Notes: generated from the letters alone by a model not told the origin. A stretch of 56,942 nt of DNA from an uncultured Clostridia bacterium (GCA_934454035.1 CAKSFY010000003.1:1-56942); one strand, 5' to 3'; positions 25,053-33,395 are shown, counted from the first letter of the stretch. Numbers and translations are program-made.

Positions 25053-25823
25053 CTATTCAGCTTTTGATACGAATAAATTTCCGTCCTTATTCTCAAAGCT
25101 TAAAACCTCTTTATGCGAATACAGCTCCTCGGTATTGTCAGCCTGCAGATAGTAAATTGTTGCCGTATCCTTATCTGTGATAATGTCATACGAAACGGTT
25201 TTCGGGCTTGAAGTGCCGATAACATAATTCCATTCATCGCTGTTTACAAGTGTTTTCTGTTCCTCGATAAATTTATTTTGCATTTCTTCGGTCATTATCT
25301 CATATCTTGGTTTTCCGTCTCTGTCCTTAAGAGCCTTCGCCCAGACAAGAGCTTTTTCGAGAACTTCATCGGAGCCGGAAGATATTTCAAATCCCTCGGT
25401 AAGGGCTGCTTTTTCGTCAAGAGCAATCGCAAGTTCCTCGGAAATGTAGGTTTTTCCGTCAATCAAAAGCGGAGGATTTTTAAGAGAAAGCTCATTGCCT
25501 TGAATATTAACCGCCGTTTTGTCAATTGCAAATTCCGCTTTTGTTTTAACTGTTTCGCCGCTTGAGTTTTCATAGCTTCCGTTTAAGATAAGCGTCTTGT
25601 CATTATTCCAGATAATCTCGGTTTTTGCCGAAGCTTTTTCAAGAAATTCCCTTAGCGGAATATACGTTTCACCGCTTTTTTCAAAAGGCGCCGACGAGAA
25701 TTCAATCTTGTTTCCTCCGACAGAAATGCTTGCCGCGGTTTCTCCGGCTTCAGCAAATGCCGCTGCGTTAAAAAGCATGATGGCTGCGCATCCGACCGAC
25801 ATAATTTTAAGTGTTTTTTTCAT
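25053..25823 (-). CDS. Secreted stalk-domain (copper amine oxidase N-terminal-like) protein
   Basis: The 256-residue protein starts with a signal peptide (MKKTLKIMSVGCAAIMLFNAAAFA, cleavage near residue 24). It continues with the repeat typical of the stalk domain family PF07833: YIPLREFLEKASAKTEIIWN, then NPPLLIDGKTYISEEL. The last ~110 residues form an alpha+beta domain of unknown type (AKALKDRDGKPRYEIMTEEM), possibly NTF2-like. Such proteins are cell-surface or periplasmic-side factors in Clostridia, with poorly known functions. GGGAGG precedes ATG 25823. It has its own promoter and appears to be a single-gene unit. Confidence 0.8.
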   Translation of the reverse strand: MKKTLKIMSVGCAAIMLFNAAAFAEAGETAASISVGGNKIEFSSAPFEKSGETYIPLREFLEKASAKTEIIWNNDKTLILNGSYENSSGETVKTKAEFAIDKTAVNIQGNELSLKNPPLLIDGKTYISEELAIALDEKAALTEGFEISSGSDEVLEKALVWAKALKDRDGKPRYEIMTEEMQNKFIEEQKTLVNSDEWNYVIGTSSPKTVSYDIITDKDTATIYYLQADNTEELYSHKEVLSFENKDGNLFVSKAE

Positions 25824-25859
25824 AAAAATTCCTCCCAACATTTGTTATTTTCTACCTAT

Positions 25860-25888
25860 ATTTTATATTTAAATTTTAGTTTTGTCAA
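25860..25888 (-). promoter_or_regulatory. Promoter of the stalk-domain gene
   Basis: On the minus strand a perfect TTGACA (25888-25883) and TAAAAT (25865-25860) are 17 bases apart. Confidence 0.8.
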
Positions 25889-25900
25889 GTCTTTTTGCAT

Positions 25901-25924
25901 AAAAAAATTGCCCGTCAGAGCAAT
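25901..25924 (-). terminator. Terminator at the end of the P-loop/Asp23 gene
   Basis: On the minus strand ATTGCTC and GGGCAAT (one G-U pair) form a stem across the stop codon and are followed by TTTTTTT. Confidence 0.7.
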
Positions 25925-26721
25925 CTTTTTACATATAAATTTACAGCGGTTACATTTATTGAAGTCATATTATCTATACAGTCGATTATACTTTTCTGAA
26001 TAAGTCTTGCCGCAATCGGAATCACGGTTCCCATGTGCATTGAGAGTGAAATATTTATACTTGCGCCGTTTGAATTTTTAAATACCTGAACCGAGTTTAC
26101 TCTTGCTACCGATTCAACTTTTTTTGCTTCATAAGCCGCAATTTCGCATATAGCGCTGTCCGAAACGGAATAAGCACCCATATAACTGAATGTAGGACGG
26201 ATTATGGATTTATCGAATCGAGCTTTTTGAGTATGCATTTTCGATTTTATCGGATGAAGAAAATATCCCGAAAAGTCGCGCTTTATTTCAGGAACAGGAA
26301 CGGGAATAATGTGCTTTCCCTCTTGACTCCGCATTTTTCTGGCTTCGGCTATTTCGGAAGGTGAAGCAACATCCTCAATCCGAATCACTTCGTCAATAGG
26401 GTATATGCCCAGCTGCACGGCTATTTTATTAACCATTCTGAGCGATGTTCCCAAAACCAAAATGCGTTTTATTTCGTTTTCGCGAATAGCCTTTTTAACT
26501 GCCAGAACATGCTCTTCTTTTGTAAAAAGCGCACGCTTAACCGCTGCTATTTTTGTTGACTCTTTTTTTGCCGAAAAGCCTGCAAGTACTTTATTTTTCG
26601 CTATAAGCAAGCCGTCATCGATAATAGCGTCTGCCTTGAATCGTCCTGCCATCATCACTGCACGATAGCTTTTGCCCGTGCCGCTCGCGCCTATAAATGC
26701 AATTGTGTACACTTTAAACAT
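25915..26721 (-). CDS. P-loop ATPase fused to an Asp23/Gls24-like domain
   Basis: Residues 11-18 (GASGTGKS) form a Walker A motif in an N-terminal P-loop domain, followed by IIDDGLLI and ILVLGTS strands. From about residue 185 the protein changes to an alkaline-shock Asp23/Gls24-like domain: ICEIAAYEAKKVESVARVNS followed by ISLSMHMGTVIPIAARLIQ. Asp23/Gls24 proteins are envelope-stress or cell-wall-associated factors, normally without an ATPase part. The gene overlaps the upstream SLH/propeller gene by 8 bases, so the pair is translated together. I do not know a characterised homologue. Motifs are directly visible; a role in envelope maintenance is inference. Confidence 0.75.
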   Translation of the reverse strand: MFKVYTIAFIGASGTGKSYRAVMMAGRFKADAIIDDGLLIAKNKVLAGFSAKKESTKIAAVKRALFTKEEHVLAVKKAIRENEIKRILVLGTSLRMVNKIAVQLGIYPIDEVIRIEDVASPSEIAEARKMRSQEGKHIIPVPVPEIKRDFSGYFLHPIKSKMHTQKARFDKSIIRPTFSYMGAYSVSDSAICEIAAYEAKKVESVARVNSVQVFKNSNGASINISLSMHMGTVIPIAARLIQKSIIDCIDNMTSINVTAVNLYVKRLL

Positions 26722-28384
26722 CTTCCTTTTCGGCTGCGTTTTGAATTACCTGCAGAATAAGCTTTGCCCCGTCCTTTTTTGTCAGTTCCTCGTCCGCACT
26801 TTTTGTAGTCAGCGGAGTAAAACCGGCTGCCGAAGTTATCAGTTTTTCAGCAAACTCTGCGGTCAAGGGAGCAGTTGGTGCGAACTTTCCTATTATATCG
26901 TCAATATAACCGCAGCTTTTCAAAGCGGCGATTGCAGGGGCATAATAATCGTTTATTGATACGTCGAAAAACAAATCGGTTGTATAGCCCGATATATTAA
27001 GTATGTTTACAAGAAGTATGCAAAAATCGGCACGGGTCATAACTTCATCAGTGTCCTCGGCAGTACACTGCTCTGCCCAGACTTTTATATCCGGCTTTGC
27101 AAACTGACCGATAGCATAACCGATAGCATTTTTTGATAAATCCTGTAAATAATACGGATAATCCGTACTGTTATAAAAAATGCGTTTCTGCGGTCTGGCT
27201 TCTTTAGAAGATGTAATTGTCAAATCTCTTTGTGAGTCGGAGTATATATTTATATTCTGACCGTCATATATGATAATCTGCGATATTCCGTCTCCCATTA
27301 TATCCGCTGCGATTATTTTTCCGCATGAGGATAATTTATAAATCGGATTCATATAGCCGTCGTAAAGATACGGAGTTTTGTCTGAATTTTGTGCGCAAAG
27401 TAAATATTCCGAGCAATTTCCGTCAAAATTATATACGGTCAAAATATTTGAATATCCGCAATGATCGGTGCGCTTTTCTTTAAAAATGGTATTTCCGTGA
27501 TAATCCACCGTAAATACGCCGTCCGCACAATCATTTTCCGATTGTTCTTTATAATAGCCGGTAAGCTCCGAGCCGTAAATGTCCGTCCTTATATTTCCGA
27601 GAGATAAAAAGTTTGTTTCAGTTCCGCTTTTCAGCGACCATTTTATTTCACCGTCTGCAGAATATGCCTCGGTTTTGTCTCCGCCGGCAATGATTGAAAA
27701 TTCGCCGTTCATATCCAAATCGCCGACACATATGCAGGGCGGAAAATCGGTTCTGTCAAATTCCCACAGAATATTGCCGTCCGCGTCAAGGACTGCGCTG
27801 CCGGCAATTATTTCATCTCTTCCGTCTCCGTTTAAGTCGCACACAATCGGGAAATGCCCGATATTGCCTTTATATGTCCATAAAATATTAAAGTTTTTAT
27901 CCAGAGCCCATAGCTGATGATATCTGTTTTTTATAATAATATTCTGCGGATAGCCGCTTCCGTCAAGATTTGCAATCACAAAGCAGTCATGCGCTTCGGC
28001 GTCGGGCAGCGGAAATTTACGTTTTAATTCGCCGCTTCTGCCGTCTGTAATGCAGAAAAAACCGTCATGCACGCACAAAAATTCATTATATCCGTCACGG
28101 TCTATATCATATATCTGAGCCGGCACATCCGCCGAACACACATCCGTATCATACGCAGGCGTACCAAGCTGCCACAGCAACTCTCCGTCGGCAGTATATG
28201 CGGTTGCAGCCGAAACCGAGTGAGAAAAAAATCTTTCATCGGATATGTTGTCAGGCTGAACCAAAACAAAGTCGAGTCTGCCGTCGCCGCTTAAATCTCC
28301 TACCCTTACCGAGCATCCGCTGCCTGCCTGAGAGGCTTCTATGCGTCTTAAAAGCACGGCTTCTTTTGATTCTGTAGTTATCAT
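26714..28384 (-). CDS. FG-GAP-type beta-propeller protein with C-terminal SLH domain and no signal peptide
   Basis: The 556-residue protein has repeated DxDxDG-type calcium turns of integrin/FG-GAP propellers (GDLSGDGRLDFVLV, YDIDRDGYNEFLCV, CDLNGDGRDEIIAG, GDLDMNGEFSIIAG) over residues ~25-370. A C-terminal S-layer-homology-like region follows (MTRADFCILLVNIL, then FFDVSINDYYAPAIAALKSC, residues ~450-530). SLH domains normally anchor exported proteins to the wall, yet there is no signal peptide: ATG 28384 has a good GGGAG site and nothing hydrophobic follows. It overlaps the P-loop/Asp23 gene and follows the CCA-adding enzyme by 4 bases. Function unknown. Confidence 0.75.
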   Translation of the reverse strand: MITTESKEAVLLRRIEASQAGSGCSVRVGDLSGDGRLDFVLVQPDNISDERFFSHSVSAATAYTADGELLWQLGTPAYDTDVCSADVPAQIYDIDRDGYNEFLCVHDGFFCITDGRSGELKRKFPLPDAEAHDCFVIANLDGSGYPQNIIIKNRYHQLWALDKNFNILWTYKGNIGHFPIVCDLNGDGRDEIIAGSAVLDADGNILWEFDRTDFPPCICVGDLDMNGEFSIIAGGDKTEAYSADGEIKWSLKSGTETNFLSLGNIRTDIYGSELTGYYKEQSENDCADGVFTVDYHGNTIFKEKRTDHCGYSNILTVYNFDGNCSEYLLCAQNSDKTPYLYDGYMNPIYKLSSCGKIIAADIMGDGISQIIIYDGQNINIYSDSQRDLTITSSKEARPQKRIFYNSTDYPYYLQDLSKNAIGYAIGQFAKPDIKVWAEQCTAEDTDEVMTRADFCILLVNILNISGYTTDLFFDVSINDYYAPAIAALKSCGYIDDIIGKFAPTAPLTAEFAEKLITSAAGFTPLTTKSADEELTKKDGAKLILQVIQNAAEKEDV

Positions 28385-28388
28385 AAAT

Positions 28389-29753
28389 TTACAACTCCCG
28401 TAGTCTGTTATATATAATTCCGCTTTTTTTTATTTCCTTTGCCCTTGTCAAAAGATATTCTCTTCTGTTAAGTCTGGGATTAATTATAACTTCGTCAAGT
28501 AATATTTTAAGGCAATCACCCAGATATTTTCCGGGTTTAAATCCTATTTTTATTAAATCTTTGCCGTTCACCGTCAGATCGGACAGTGTATACGGCTGAT
28601 GTTCGGCAAGCACGCATTTATAAGTTTCAAAGGTCTCATCAAGCCTGCGTTTTTTTTCGCGGAAAAATTTCTCGTTTTTAGCTCTGTTATCCGCTTCCTG
28701 CAGAACAAGAAGCTTTTTAAACAACGGCGCGCCGGTTTTTGCCATCATTCGCTTTACTCCGGGCGGCGAGTTTTCTATCCGCACATCATGATTTTCAATC
28801 AAAACGAGTATATCGTGCGAAGTATCATTGTCCAGCTTAAGCCTGTGTAAAATATCATTAGCCATTCTGACGCTTTCTCTGTGGTGCCCGTAAAAATGAA
28901 TTATTCCGTTTGAGTCGCAGCTGGCACAGTCAGGTTTTCCTATGTCATGCAAAAGAGCCGCCCACCTGAGTACAAGGTCGGGAGGTGTGCTTTTGACGGT
29001 GCACATTATATGACCGTAGACATCGTATATATGATATTTATTCTTTTGTTTGACTCCGCTGCAACGGTCAACCTCAGGAAGGATAATTTTCATTATTCCG
29101 AAATCATGCAGCAGAGATATATACTGAGGGTTTTCGGACATAAGAATCTTATTAAGTTCATCTCGTATGCGCTCGGAACTGACTTTTTTTATAAGCGGTG
29201 CAAGCTTTTTTATTGCGGATACTGAGCTTTCGTCTATTTTAAAATCAAGCTGAGATGCAAAACGCACTGCTCGGAGCATTCTCAAAGGGTCCTCGGAAAA
29301 ACGTACCTCCGGTATACCGACGCATTTTATCAGCTTGTTATTTAAATCCTCTTTGCCTCCTGTTATATCAACAAGTCCCCTTTCGGGATTGTATGCCATG
29401 GCATTTATGGTAAAATCGCGGCGCTTCACGTCTTCTTCAATTGATGTGACAAAGTTCACTTTATCCGGATGTCTTGAATCGGTGTAAGCACCGTCCGTCC
29501 GAAAGGTTGTGACTTCATATCCGATATTGTTTTCCACAACCGTAACAGTCCCGTGTTTCAACCCTGTATCTATCGTCCGTTTAAACAGTCTTTTAATATC
29601 GTTCGGCATGGCAGAGGTGGCAATATCAAAATCGTGCGGCGTCTTGCCCATCAGCATATCGCGCACGGCACCGCCGGCAATATATGCCGCAAATCCGTTT
29701 TCTTCAAGCGTATTAATGATAGTCAGTACACCGCCGCTGATCTGCATATTCAT
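28389..29753 (-). CDS. cca: CCA tRNA nucleotidyltransferase / poly(A) polymerase family, with HD domain
   Basis: The 454-residue class II nucleotidyltransferase has GGAVRDMLMG (residues 27-36), the metal-binding HDFDIAT (Asp 41 and 43), RRDFTINAMAYN, the head/neck RNA-binding region (EDPLRMLRAVRFASQ) and an HD domain (LLHDIGKPDC). It adds or repairs the 3' CCA of tRNA. The HD domain is found in many bacterial versions. The ATG at 29753 lies eight bases after GGAGG; an earlier start at 29774 has no site. The gene heads an operon with the propeller and P-loop genes. Confidence 0.93.
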   Translation of the reverse strand: MNMQISGGVLTIINTLEENGFAAYIAGGAVRDMLMGKTPHDFDIATSAMPNDIKRLFKRTIDTGLKHGTVTVVENNIGYEVTTFRTDGAYTDSRHPDKVNFVTSIEEDVKRRDFTINAMAYNPERGLVDITGGKEDLNNKLIKCVGIPEVRFSEDPLRMLRAVRFASQLDFKIDESSVSAIKKLAPLIKKVSSERIRDELNKILMSENPQYISLLHDFGIMKIILPEVDRCSGVKQKNKYHIYDVYGHIMCTVKSTPPDLVLRWAALLHDIGKPDCASCDSNGIIHFYGHHRESVRMANDILHRLKLDNDTSHDILVLIENHDVRIENSPPGVKRMMAKTGAPLFKKLLVLQEADNRAKNEKFFREKKRRLDETFETYKCVLAEHQPYTLSDLTVNGKDLIKIGFKPGKYLGDCLKILLDEVIINPRLNRREYLLTRAKEIKKSGIIYNRLREL

Positions 29754-29788
29754 TTTTATCACCTCCGTCAGCAAATAATATTATAGTT

Positions 29789-29817
29789 ATTATATCATAT
29801 TATTTAAAAAAAAGCAA
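29789..29817 (-). promoter_or_regulatory. Promoter of the cca operon
   Basis: On the minus strand TTGCTT (29817-29812) and TATAAT (29794-29789) are 17 bases apart. Confidence 0.75.
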
Positions 29818-29887
29818 ATTTTATCTTTTTCACTTATACAAGTATAACATAAATCGCTTTCGATTACAATATATAACAAGATATTTA

Positions 29888-29916
29888 TTGACTTTTTTTG
29901 ACCGTTGTGATATATT
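29888..29916 (+). promoter_or_regulatory. Promoter of copA
   Basis: TTGACT (29888-29893) and TATATT (29911-29916) are 17 bases apart. Neither a CopY box (TACAnnTGTA) nor a CsoR GC-rich palindrome is seen. Short palindromes TTATAC-AA-GTATAA (29834-29847) and AATCG-CTTT-CGATT (29852-29865) lie upstream. Confidence 0.7.
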
Positions 29917-29945
29917 TAAGGTGAGATTGGAGAGGTGATGACATA

Positions 29946-32378
29946 ATGGATAAATATATTGTATCCGGCATGAGCTGCAGCGCGTGCTCCGCTCGTGTAG
30001 AGAAAGCTGTTTCGGAATTGGACGGTGTGGATTCATGCTCGGTAAACTTGCTGACAGGTTCAATGACCGTATCCGGCAGCGTATCTTCCGAAGAAGTAAT
30101 ATCAGCTGTCGAAAAGGCAGGATATTCGGCTGCCGTAAAGGGTAAAGAAAACGTTGCTCCTCCCAAAGAAAAGAGAAGCCCCGTAAAAAAAAGACTTATA
30201 TGGTCGCTTGTGCTTTTGGCGGTACTTATGTATCTTTCGATGGGACATATGATGTTCGGTTTTCCGGTTCCACCCATACTTAGCGGCAATGCCCTTGCCG
30301 GAGGAATTGTTCAAATGATTTTATCCGGTCTGATACTTGTTATAAATCAACACTTTTTCATAAGCGGATTTAAAGGTATTATCAACAAAGCTCCGAATAT
30401 GGATACGCTTGTTGCGCTGGGCTCGGGAGTTTCGTTCGTTTACAGTACCGCATTGCTGCTTAAAATGACGACTGTGCCGGCACAGGAAGCAATGCATTAT
30501 GCGCATGAACTTTATTTTGAATCCGCCGCAATGATTCTTGCACTTATTACCGTCGGCAAAATGCTTGAAGAATATGCAAAGGGCAAAACCGCTGACGCAG
30601 TAAAAGCGCTTATGGATTTAGCCCCCGAAAGAGCCGTTGTTATAAGGGACGGCAAGGAGGTTGAAATCCCTGCAGCAGATGTAAAGGTCGGCGATATATT
30701 TGTCGTTCGTTCGGGTGGTGCAATTCCTGCCGACGGAATTATCACCGAAGGAAACTGCTCCGTAGACGAATCGGCTCTGACGGGAGAAAGTATCCCGGTT
30801 GACAAAAAAGAGGGCGATTCCGTATCCTGTGCAACACATCTCAGTTCCGGATATATAAAATGCCGTGCCGAAAAGACCGGCGAGGATACGCTTCTTTCAA
30901 AAATAATTCAGCTGGTGGACGATGCCAATGCAACAAAAGCGCCGATTGCAAAAATAGCGGACAAGGTATCGGGAGTATTTGTTCCCTGTGTAATAGGGAT
31001 TGCCCTTATTACATTTGTTATATGGAAGCTTGTCGGCGAAGGTACGGGATTTGCTTTGGCAAGAGGTATCTCGGTTCTTGTAATAAGCTGCCCGTGCGCG
31101 TTGGGACTTGCAACCCCGGTTGCAATAATGGCAGGCAGCGGACTCGGTGCAAGAAACGGAATTTTATTTAAAAATGCAGCCATACTTGAATATACAGGCG
31201 AAATAAAAAATGCCGTCTTTGACAAAACCGGTACAATAACAAGCGGAAATCCGAGCGTTACCGATATTATTCCTGTAGGAACAAACGAAAGCGAGCTTTT
31301 GAGTCTTGCATATTCATTGGAGAAAAAAAGTGAACATCCGCTTGCCGAAGCGATTGTCAGAAAAGCAGAAGAACAAGGCTGTGTGCTTAAAGACAGTAAA
31401 AATTCTGAATTTTTGCAGGGCAGCGGCTTGACGGCTGAAATTGACGGCTCTTTAATCGTCGGAGGAAATTACAAGTTTGCGTCAAATTATGCGGATATTT
31501 CCGATGAAACGGTAATACTGTCGGAAAAGCTTGCCGAGGACGGAAAAACGCCGGTATATTTTACAAAAGATAATAAGCTTATCGGCATAATCGCAATAGC
31601 GGATACAATAAAAGGGGACAGTAAATCCGCAATCAGCGAGCTCAAAAAAATGGGCGTGCATACCGTTATGCTGACAGGCGATAACCAAAGAACTGCCGAA
31701 GCCGTTGCAAAAAAAGTCGGCGTAGATGAAGTAATTGCGGGAGTTTTGCCGGACGGAAAAGAAGATGTTATAAGAAGGCTTCAGCAAAGCGGCAGAACCG
31801 CGATGGTAGGTGACGGTATAAATGACTCACCGGCACTTGCAAGGGCCGACGTAGGAATCGCAATCGGCGGCGGAGCGGATATAGCAATCAAATCTTCGGA
31901 CGCCGTATTGGTAAACAATACGCTTTCCGATGTACCTGCGGCAATCAGACTCAGCCGAAGGGTAATAACAAACATAAAGGAAAATCTTTTCTGGGCATTT
32001 TTCTATAATGTAATTTGTATTCCGCTTGCGGCAGGAGTCTGGATTCATTCGTTGGGTTTAAAGCTCAACCCAATGATTGCCGCCGGAGCAATGAGCTTGT
32101 CCAGCTTATGCGTTGTTTTGAACGCATTACGGCTTAATTTATATAAAGTAAAAGAAAAAAAGGAGACTACTGTAATGGAAAAGAAAATGAAAATCAGCGG
32201 AATGATGTGTGCTCACTGCGAGGGCAGAGTAAAAACCGCGTTGGAAGCGGTTGACGGAGTTTCAAATGCAGATGTAAGCAGCAAAAACGGAAGTGCGGTC
32301 GTAACCATGACCTCGGACGTTCCTTTTGATACTTTGAAAAAAGCGGTTGAGGAACAGGGTTATACTGTAATTGACTGA
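29946..32378 (+). CDS. copA: Copper-exporting P-type ATPase with a C-terminal CopZ-like domain
   Basis: This 810-residue inner-membrane Cu+ pump has an N-terminal HMA domain (CSAC, residues 11-14), CPC (382-384), the phosphorylated Asp 426 in DKTGTITSG, SEHPLAEAI, GDGINDSPALA and the MSLSSLCVVLNALRL end typical of CopA. After that normal end the frame continues through a short Lys-rich linker into a second, complete HMA domain (MKISGMMCAHCEGRVK, Cys ~755/758). That last domain has its own internal ribosome binding site and ATG, listed separately. Most Firmicutes encode CopZ as a separate gene next to copA, so the two genes appear to have fused. Confidence 0.93.
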   Translation: MDKYIVSGMSCSACSARVEKAVSELDGVDSCSVNLLTGSMTVSGSVSSEEVISAVEKAGYSAAVKGKENVAPPKEKRSPVKKRLIWSLVLLAVLMYLSMGHMMFGFPVPPILSGNALAGGIVQMILSGLILVINQHFFISGFKGIINKAPNMDTLVALGSGVSFVYSTALLLKMTTVPAQEAMHYAHELYFESAAMILALITVGKMLEEYAKGKTADAVKALMDLAPERAVVIRDGKEVEIPAADVKVGDIFVVRSGGAIPADGIITEGNCSVDESALTGESIPVDKKEGDSVSCATHLSSGYIKCRAEKTGEDTLLSKIIQLVDDANATKAPIAKIADKVSGVFVPCVIGIALITFVIWKLVGEGTGFALARGISVLVISCPCALGLATPVAIMAGSGLGARNGILFKNAAILEYTGEIKNAVFDKTGTITSGNPSVTDIIPVGTNESELLSLAYSLEKKSEHPLAEAIVRKAEEQGCVLKDSKNSEFLQGSGLTAEIDGSLIVGGNYKFASNYADISDETVILSEKLAEDGKTPVYFTKDNKLIGIIAIADTIKGDSKSAISELKKMGVHTVMLTGDNQRTAEAVAKKVGVDEVIAGVLPDGKEDVIRRLQQSGRTAMVGDGINDSPALARADVGIAIGGGADIAIKSSDAVLVNNTLSDVPAAIRLSRRVITNIKENLFWAFFYNVICIPLAAGVWIHSLGLKLNPMIAAGAMSLSSLCVVLNALRLNLYKVKEKKETTVMEKKMKISGMMCAHCEGRVKTALEAVDGVSNADVSSKNGSAVVTMTSDVPFDTLKKAVEEQGYTVID
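32175..32378 (+). CDS. copZ: Possible free CopZ copper chaperone from an internal start in copA
   Basis: Within copA and in the same frame, AAAAGGAG (ending 32165) is followed after nine bases by ATG 32175. Initiation here would give a 67-residue protein, MEKKMKISGMMCAHCEGRVK and onward, which is exactly CopZ size with the MxCxxC Cu+ site. Spacing and strength of the site match the independent genes in this window. It may be a relic of the former copZ start or may still be used to make both a fused and a free chaperone. Confidence 0.5.
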   Translation: MEKKMKISGMMCAHCEGRVKTALEAVDGVSNADVSSKNGSAVVTMTSDVPFDTLKKAVEEQGYTVID

Positions 32379-32403
32379 TAAAATACAACGCTGTTGTATT
32401 ATT

Positions 32404-32463
32404 CAGACTGTAGACAAAATCGGTTGCAACTTTGGACTTGCAACCGATTTTGTCTACAGTCTG
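32404..32463. repeat. Perfect 26-base inverted repeat (long hairpin)
   Basis: Arms 32404-32429 (CAGACTGTAGACAAAATCGG and then TTGCAA) and 32438-32463 are perfect complements around the 8-base loop CTTTGGAC. It lies between copA and the convergent AraC/GyrI gene, directly before a normal terminator. It has no T tract of its own, so it may be a mobile or repeated palindromic element rather than a terminator. Confidence 0.8.
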
Positions 32464-32497
32464 AGGCGGTGTACTTTTTTTACACCGCCTCCTTTTT
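32464..32497. terminator. Bidirectional terminator between copA and the AraC/GyrI gene
   Basis: AGGCGGTGTA and TACACCGCCT pair around CTTTTTT and are followed by CCTTTTTT. The stem sequence is the same as in the terminator at 25000-25034. Confidence 0.85.
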
Positions 32498-32507
32498 TAA
32501 AACAGAA

Positions 32508-33395
32508 TCAGATTTTATTTACCGCAATCCATATTTCACACTCGTAGTCGGGGTTGCCGACATCGGGTGAAGGATAGACTTCAAATTCTGCTCCGTGGGC
32601 ATATTCGTAGTCACTTTGAGCAAAGAATTCGCCGCAGATTTTCTTGTAGGTATTCTGAAATGCCTCCGGCATTTTGCCCTTAACTTTAAATACTGCATAG
32701 GTATATGACGGAATTTCGACAACATCAAAACCGGGACAGGTAATTTCTTCCTTTCCCATAGCAAAGCCGATTCCGTAAGGGAATTGATTGCCTGTTTGGC
32801 CGTCTGTAAATTCGGAACTGAAGCTTATACCCAAAAGTCCTCCGAGCGGTGTGTCTTTAGGGATAAGCGAGCACAGTTTTTCTATGCTTCCGTCTTTTCC
32901 GCAATCTGCCCAAAATGTGCGGATATCCTCAATTGCGGAGTCATTGACCGGTTTAGTTACTTTTTTTCTTTTGCATAAAACCTTTATTGCATTTCTTTTT
33001 TCTATTCTGTAATCCATAGTATCTCCTCCTGTTAATACAAGTTTTACTGAAATTCTGGAAAAAGATTTCACTTTGCCGCTTTTTCTGGCTTCGCTCGGAG
33101 TAACCGAATGAAATTTAGAAAAAGCTCTCGAGAAACTCTCGGGTGTGTCATAACCGTAGTCAAAAGCTATGTCAATTATTTTTTTGTCTGTGGAAATCAG
33201 CTCGCTGCCGGCAAGCGTAAGCCGTCTTTGGCGAATATAATCACCGATTGTAATACCGCAGAGCGCATTAAATATTCTCTGAAAGTGAAATGATGAGGTA
33301 CATGCGCATTTGGCAATTTCATCATAGTCGATATTTTCGCACAAATGATTTTCAATATAATCAATAGCTTTTTGTATTTCGGTTATTCTTGACAT
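32508..33395 (-). CDS. AraC-family regulator with GyrI-like ligand domain
   Basis: The 295-residue protein has two N-terminal AraC helix-turn-helix motifs (residues ~1-105: IDYDEIAKCACTSSFHFQRI and IIDIAFDYGYDTPESFSRAF) and a C-terminal GyrI/SOUL-like small-molecule domain (PSYTYAVFKVKGKMPEAFQN, ending in CEIWIAV). This architecture is shared with Rob/BmrR-like multidrug or toxin-responsive regulators. ATG 33395 has GAGGGA upstream. It is divergent from the carboxypeptidase gene, with a palindrome in between. The ligand is unknown. Confidence 0.85.
   Translation of the reverse strand: MSRITEIQKAIDYIENHLCENIDYDEIAKCACTSSFHFQRIFNALCGITIGDYIRQRRLTLAGSELISTDKKIIDIAFDYGYDTPESFSRAFSKFHSVTPSEARKSGKVKSFSRISVKLVLTGGDTMDYRIEKRNAIKVLCKRKKVTKPVNDSAIEDIRTFWADCGKDGSIEKLCSLIPKDTPLGGLLGISFSSEFTDGQTGNQFPYGIGFAMGKEEITCPGFDVVEIPSYTYAVFKVKGKMPEAFQNTYKKICGEFFAQSDYEYAHGAEFEVYPSPDVGNPDYECEIWIAVNKI

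Noticed and set aside
29834..29865. Short palindromes before copA as a CopY or CsoR operator
   Set aside because: TTATAC-AA-GTATAA and AATCG-CTTT-CGATT do not match TACAnnTGTA or the GC-rich CsoR site, and AT-rich palindromes of this size are common here.
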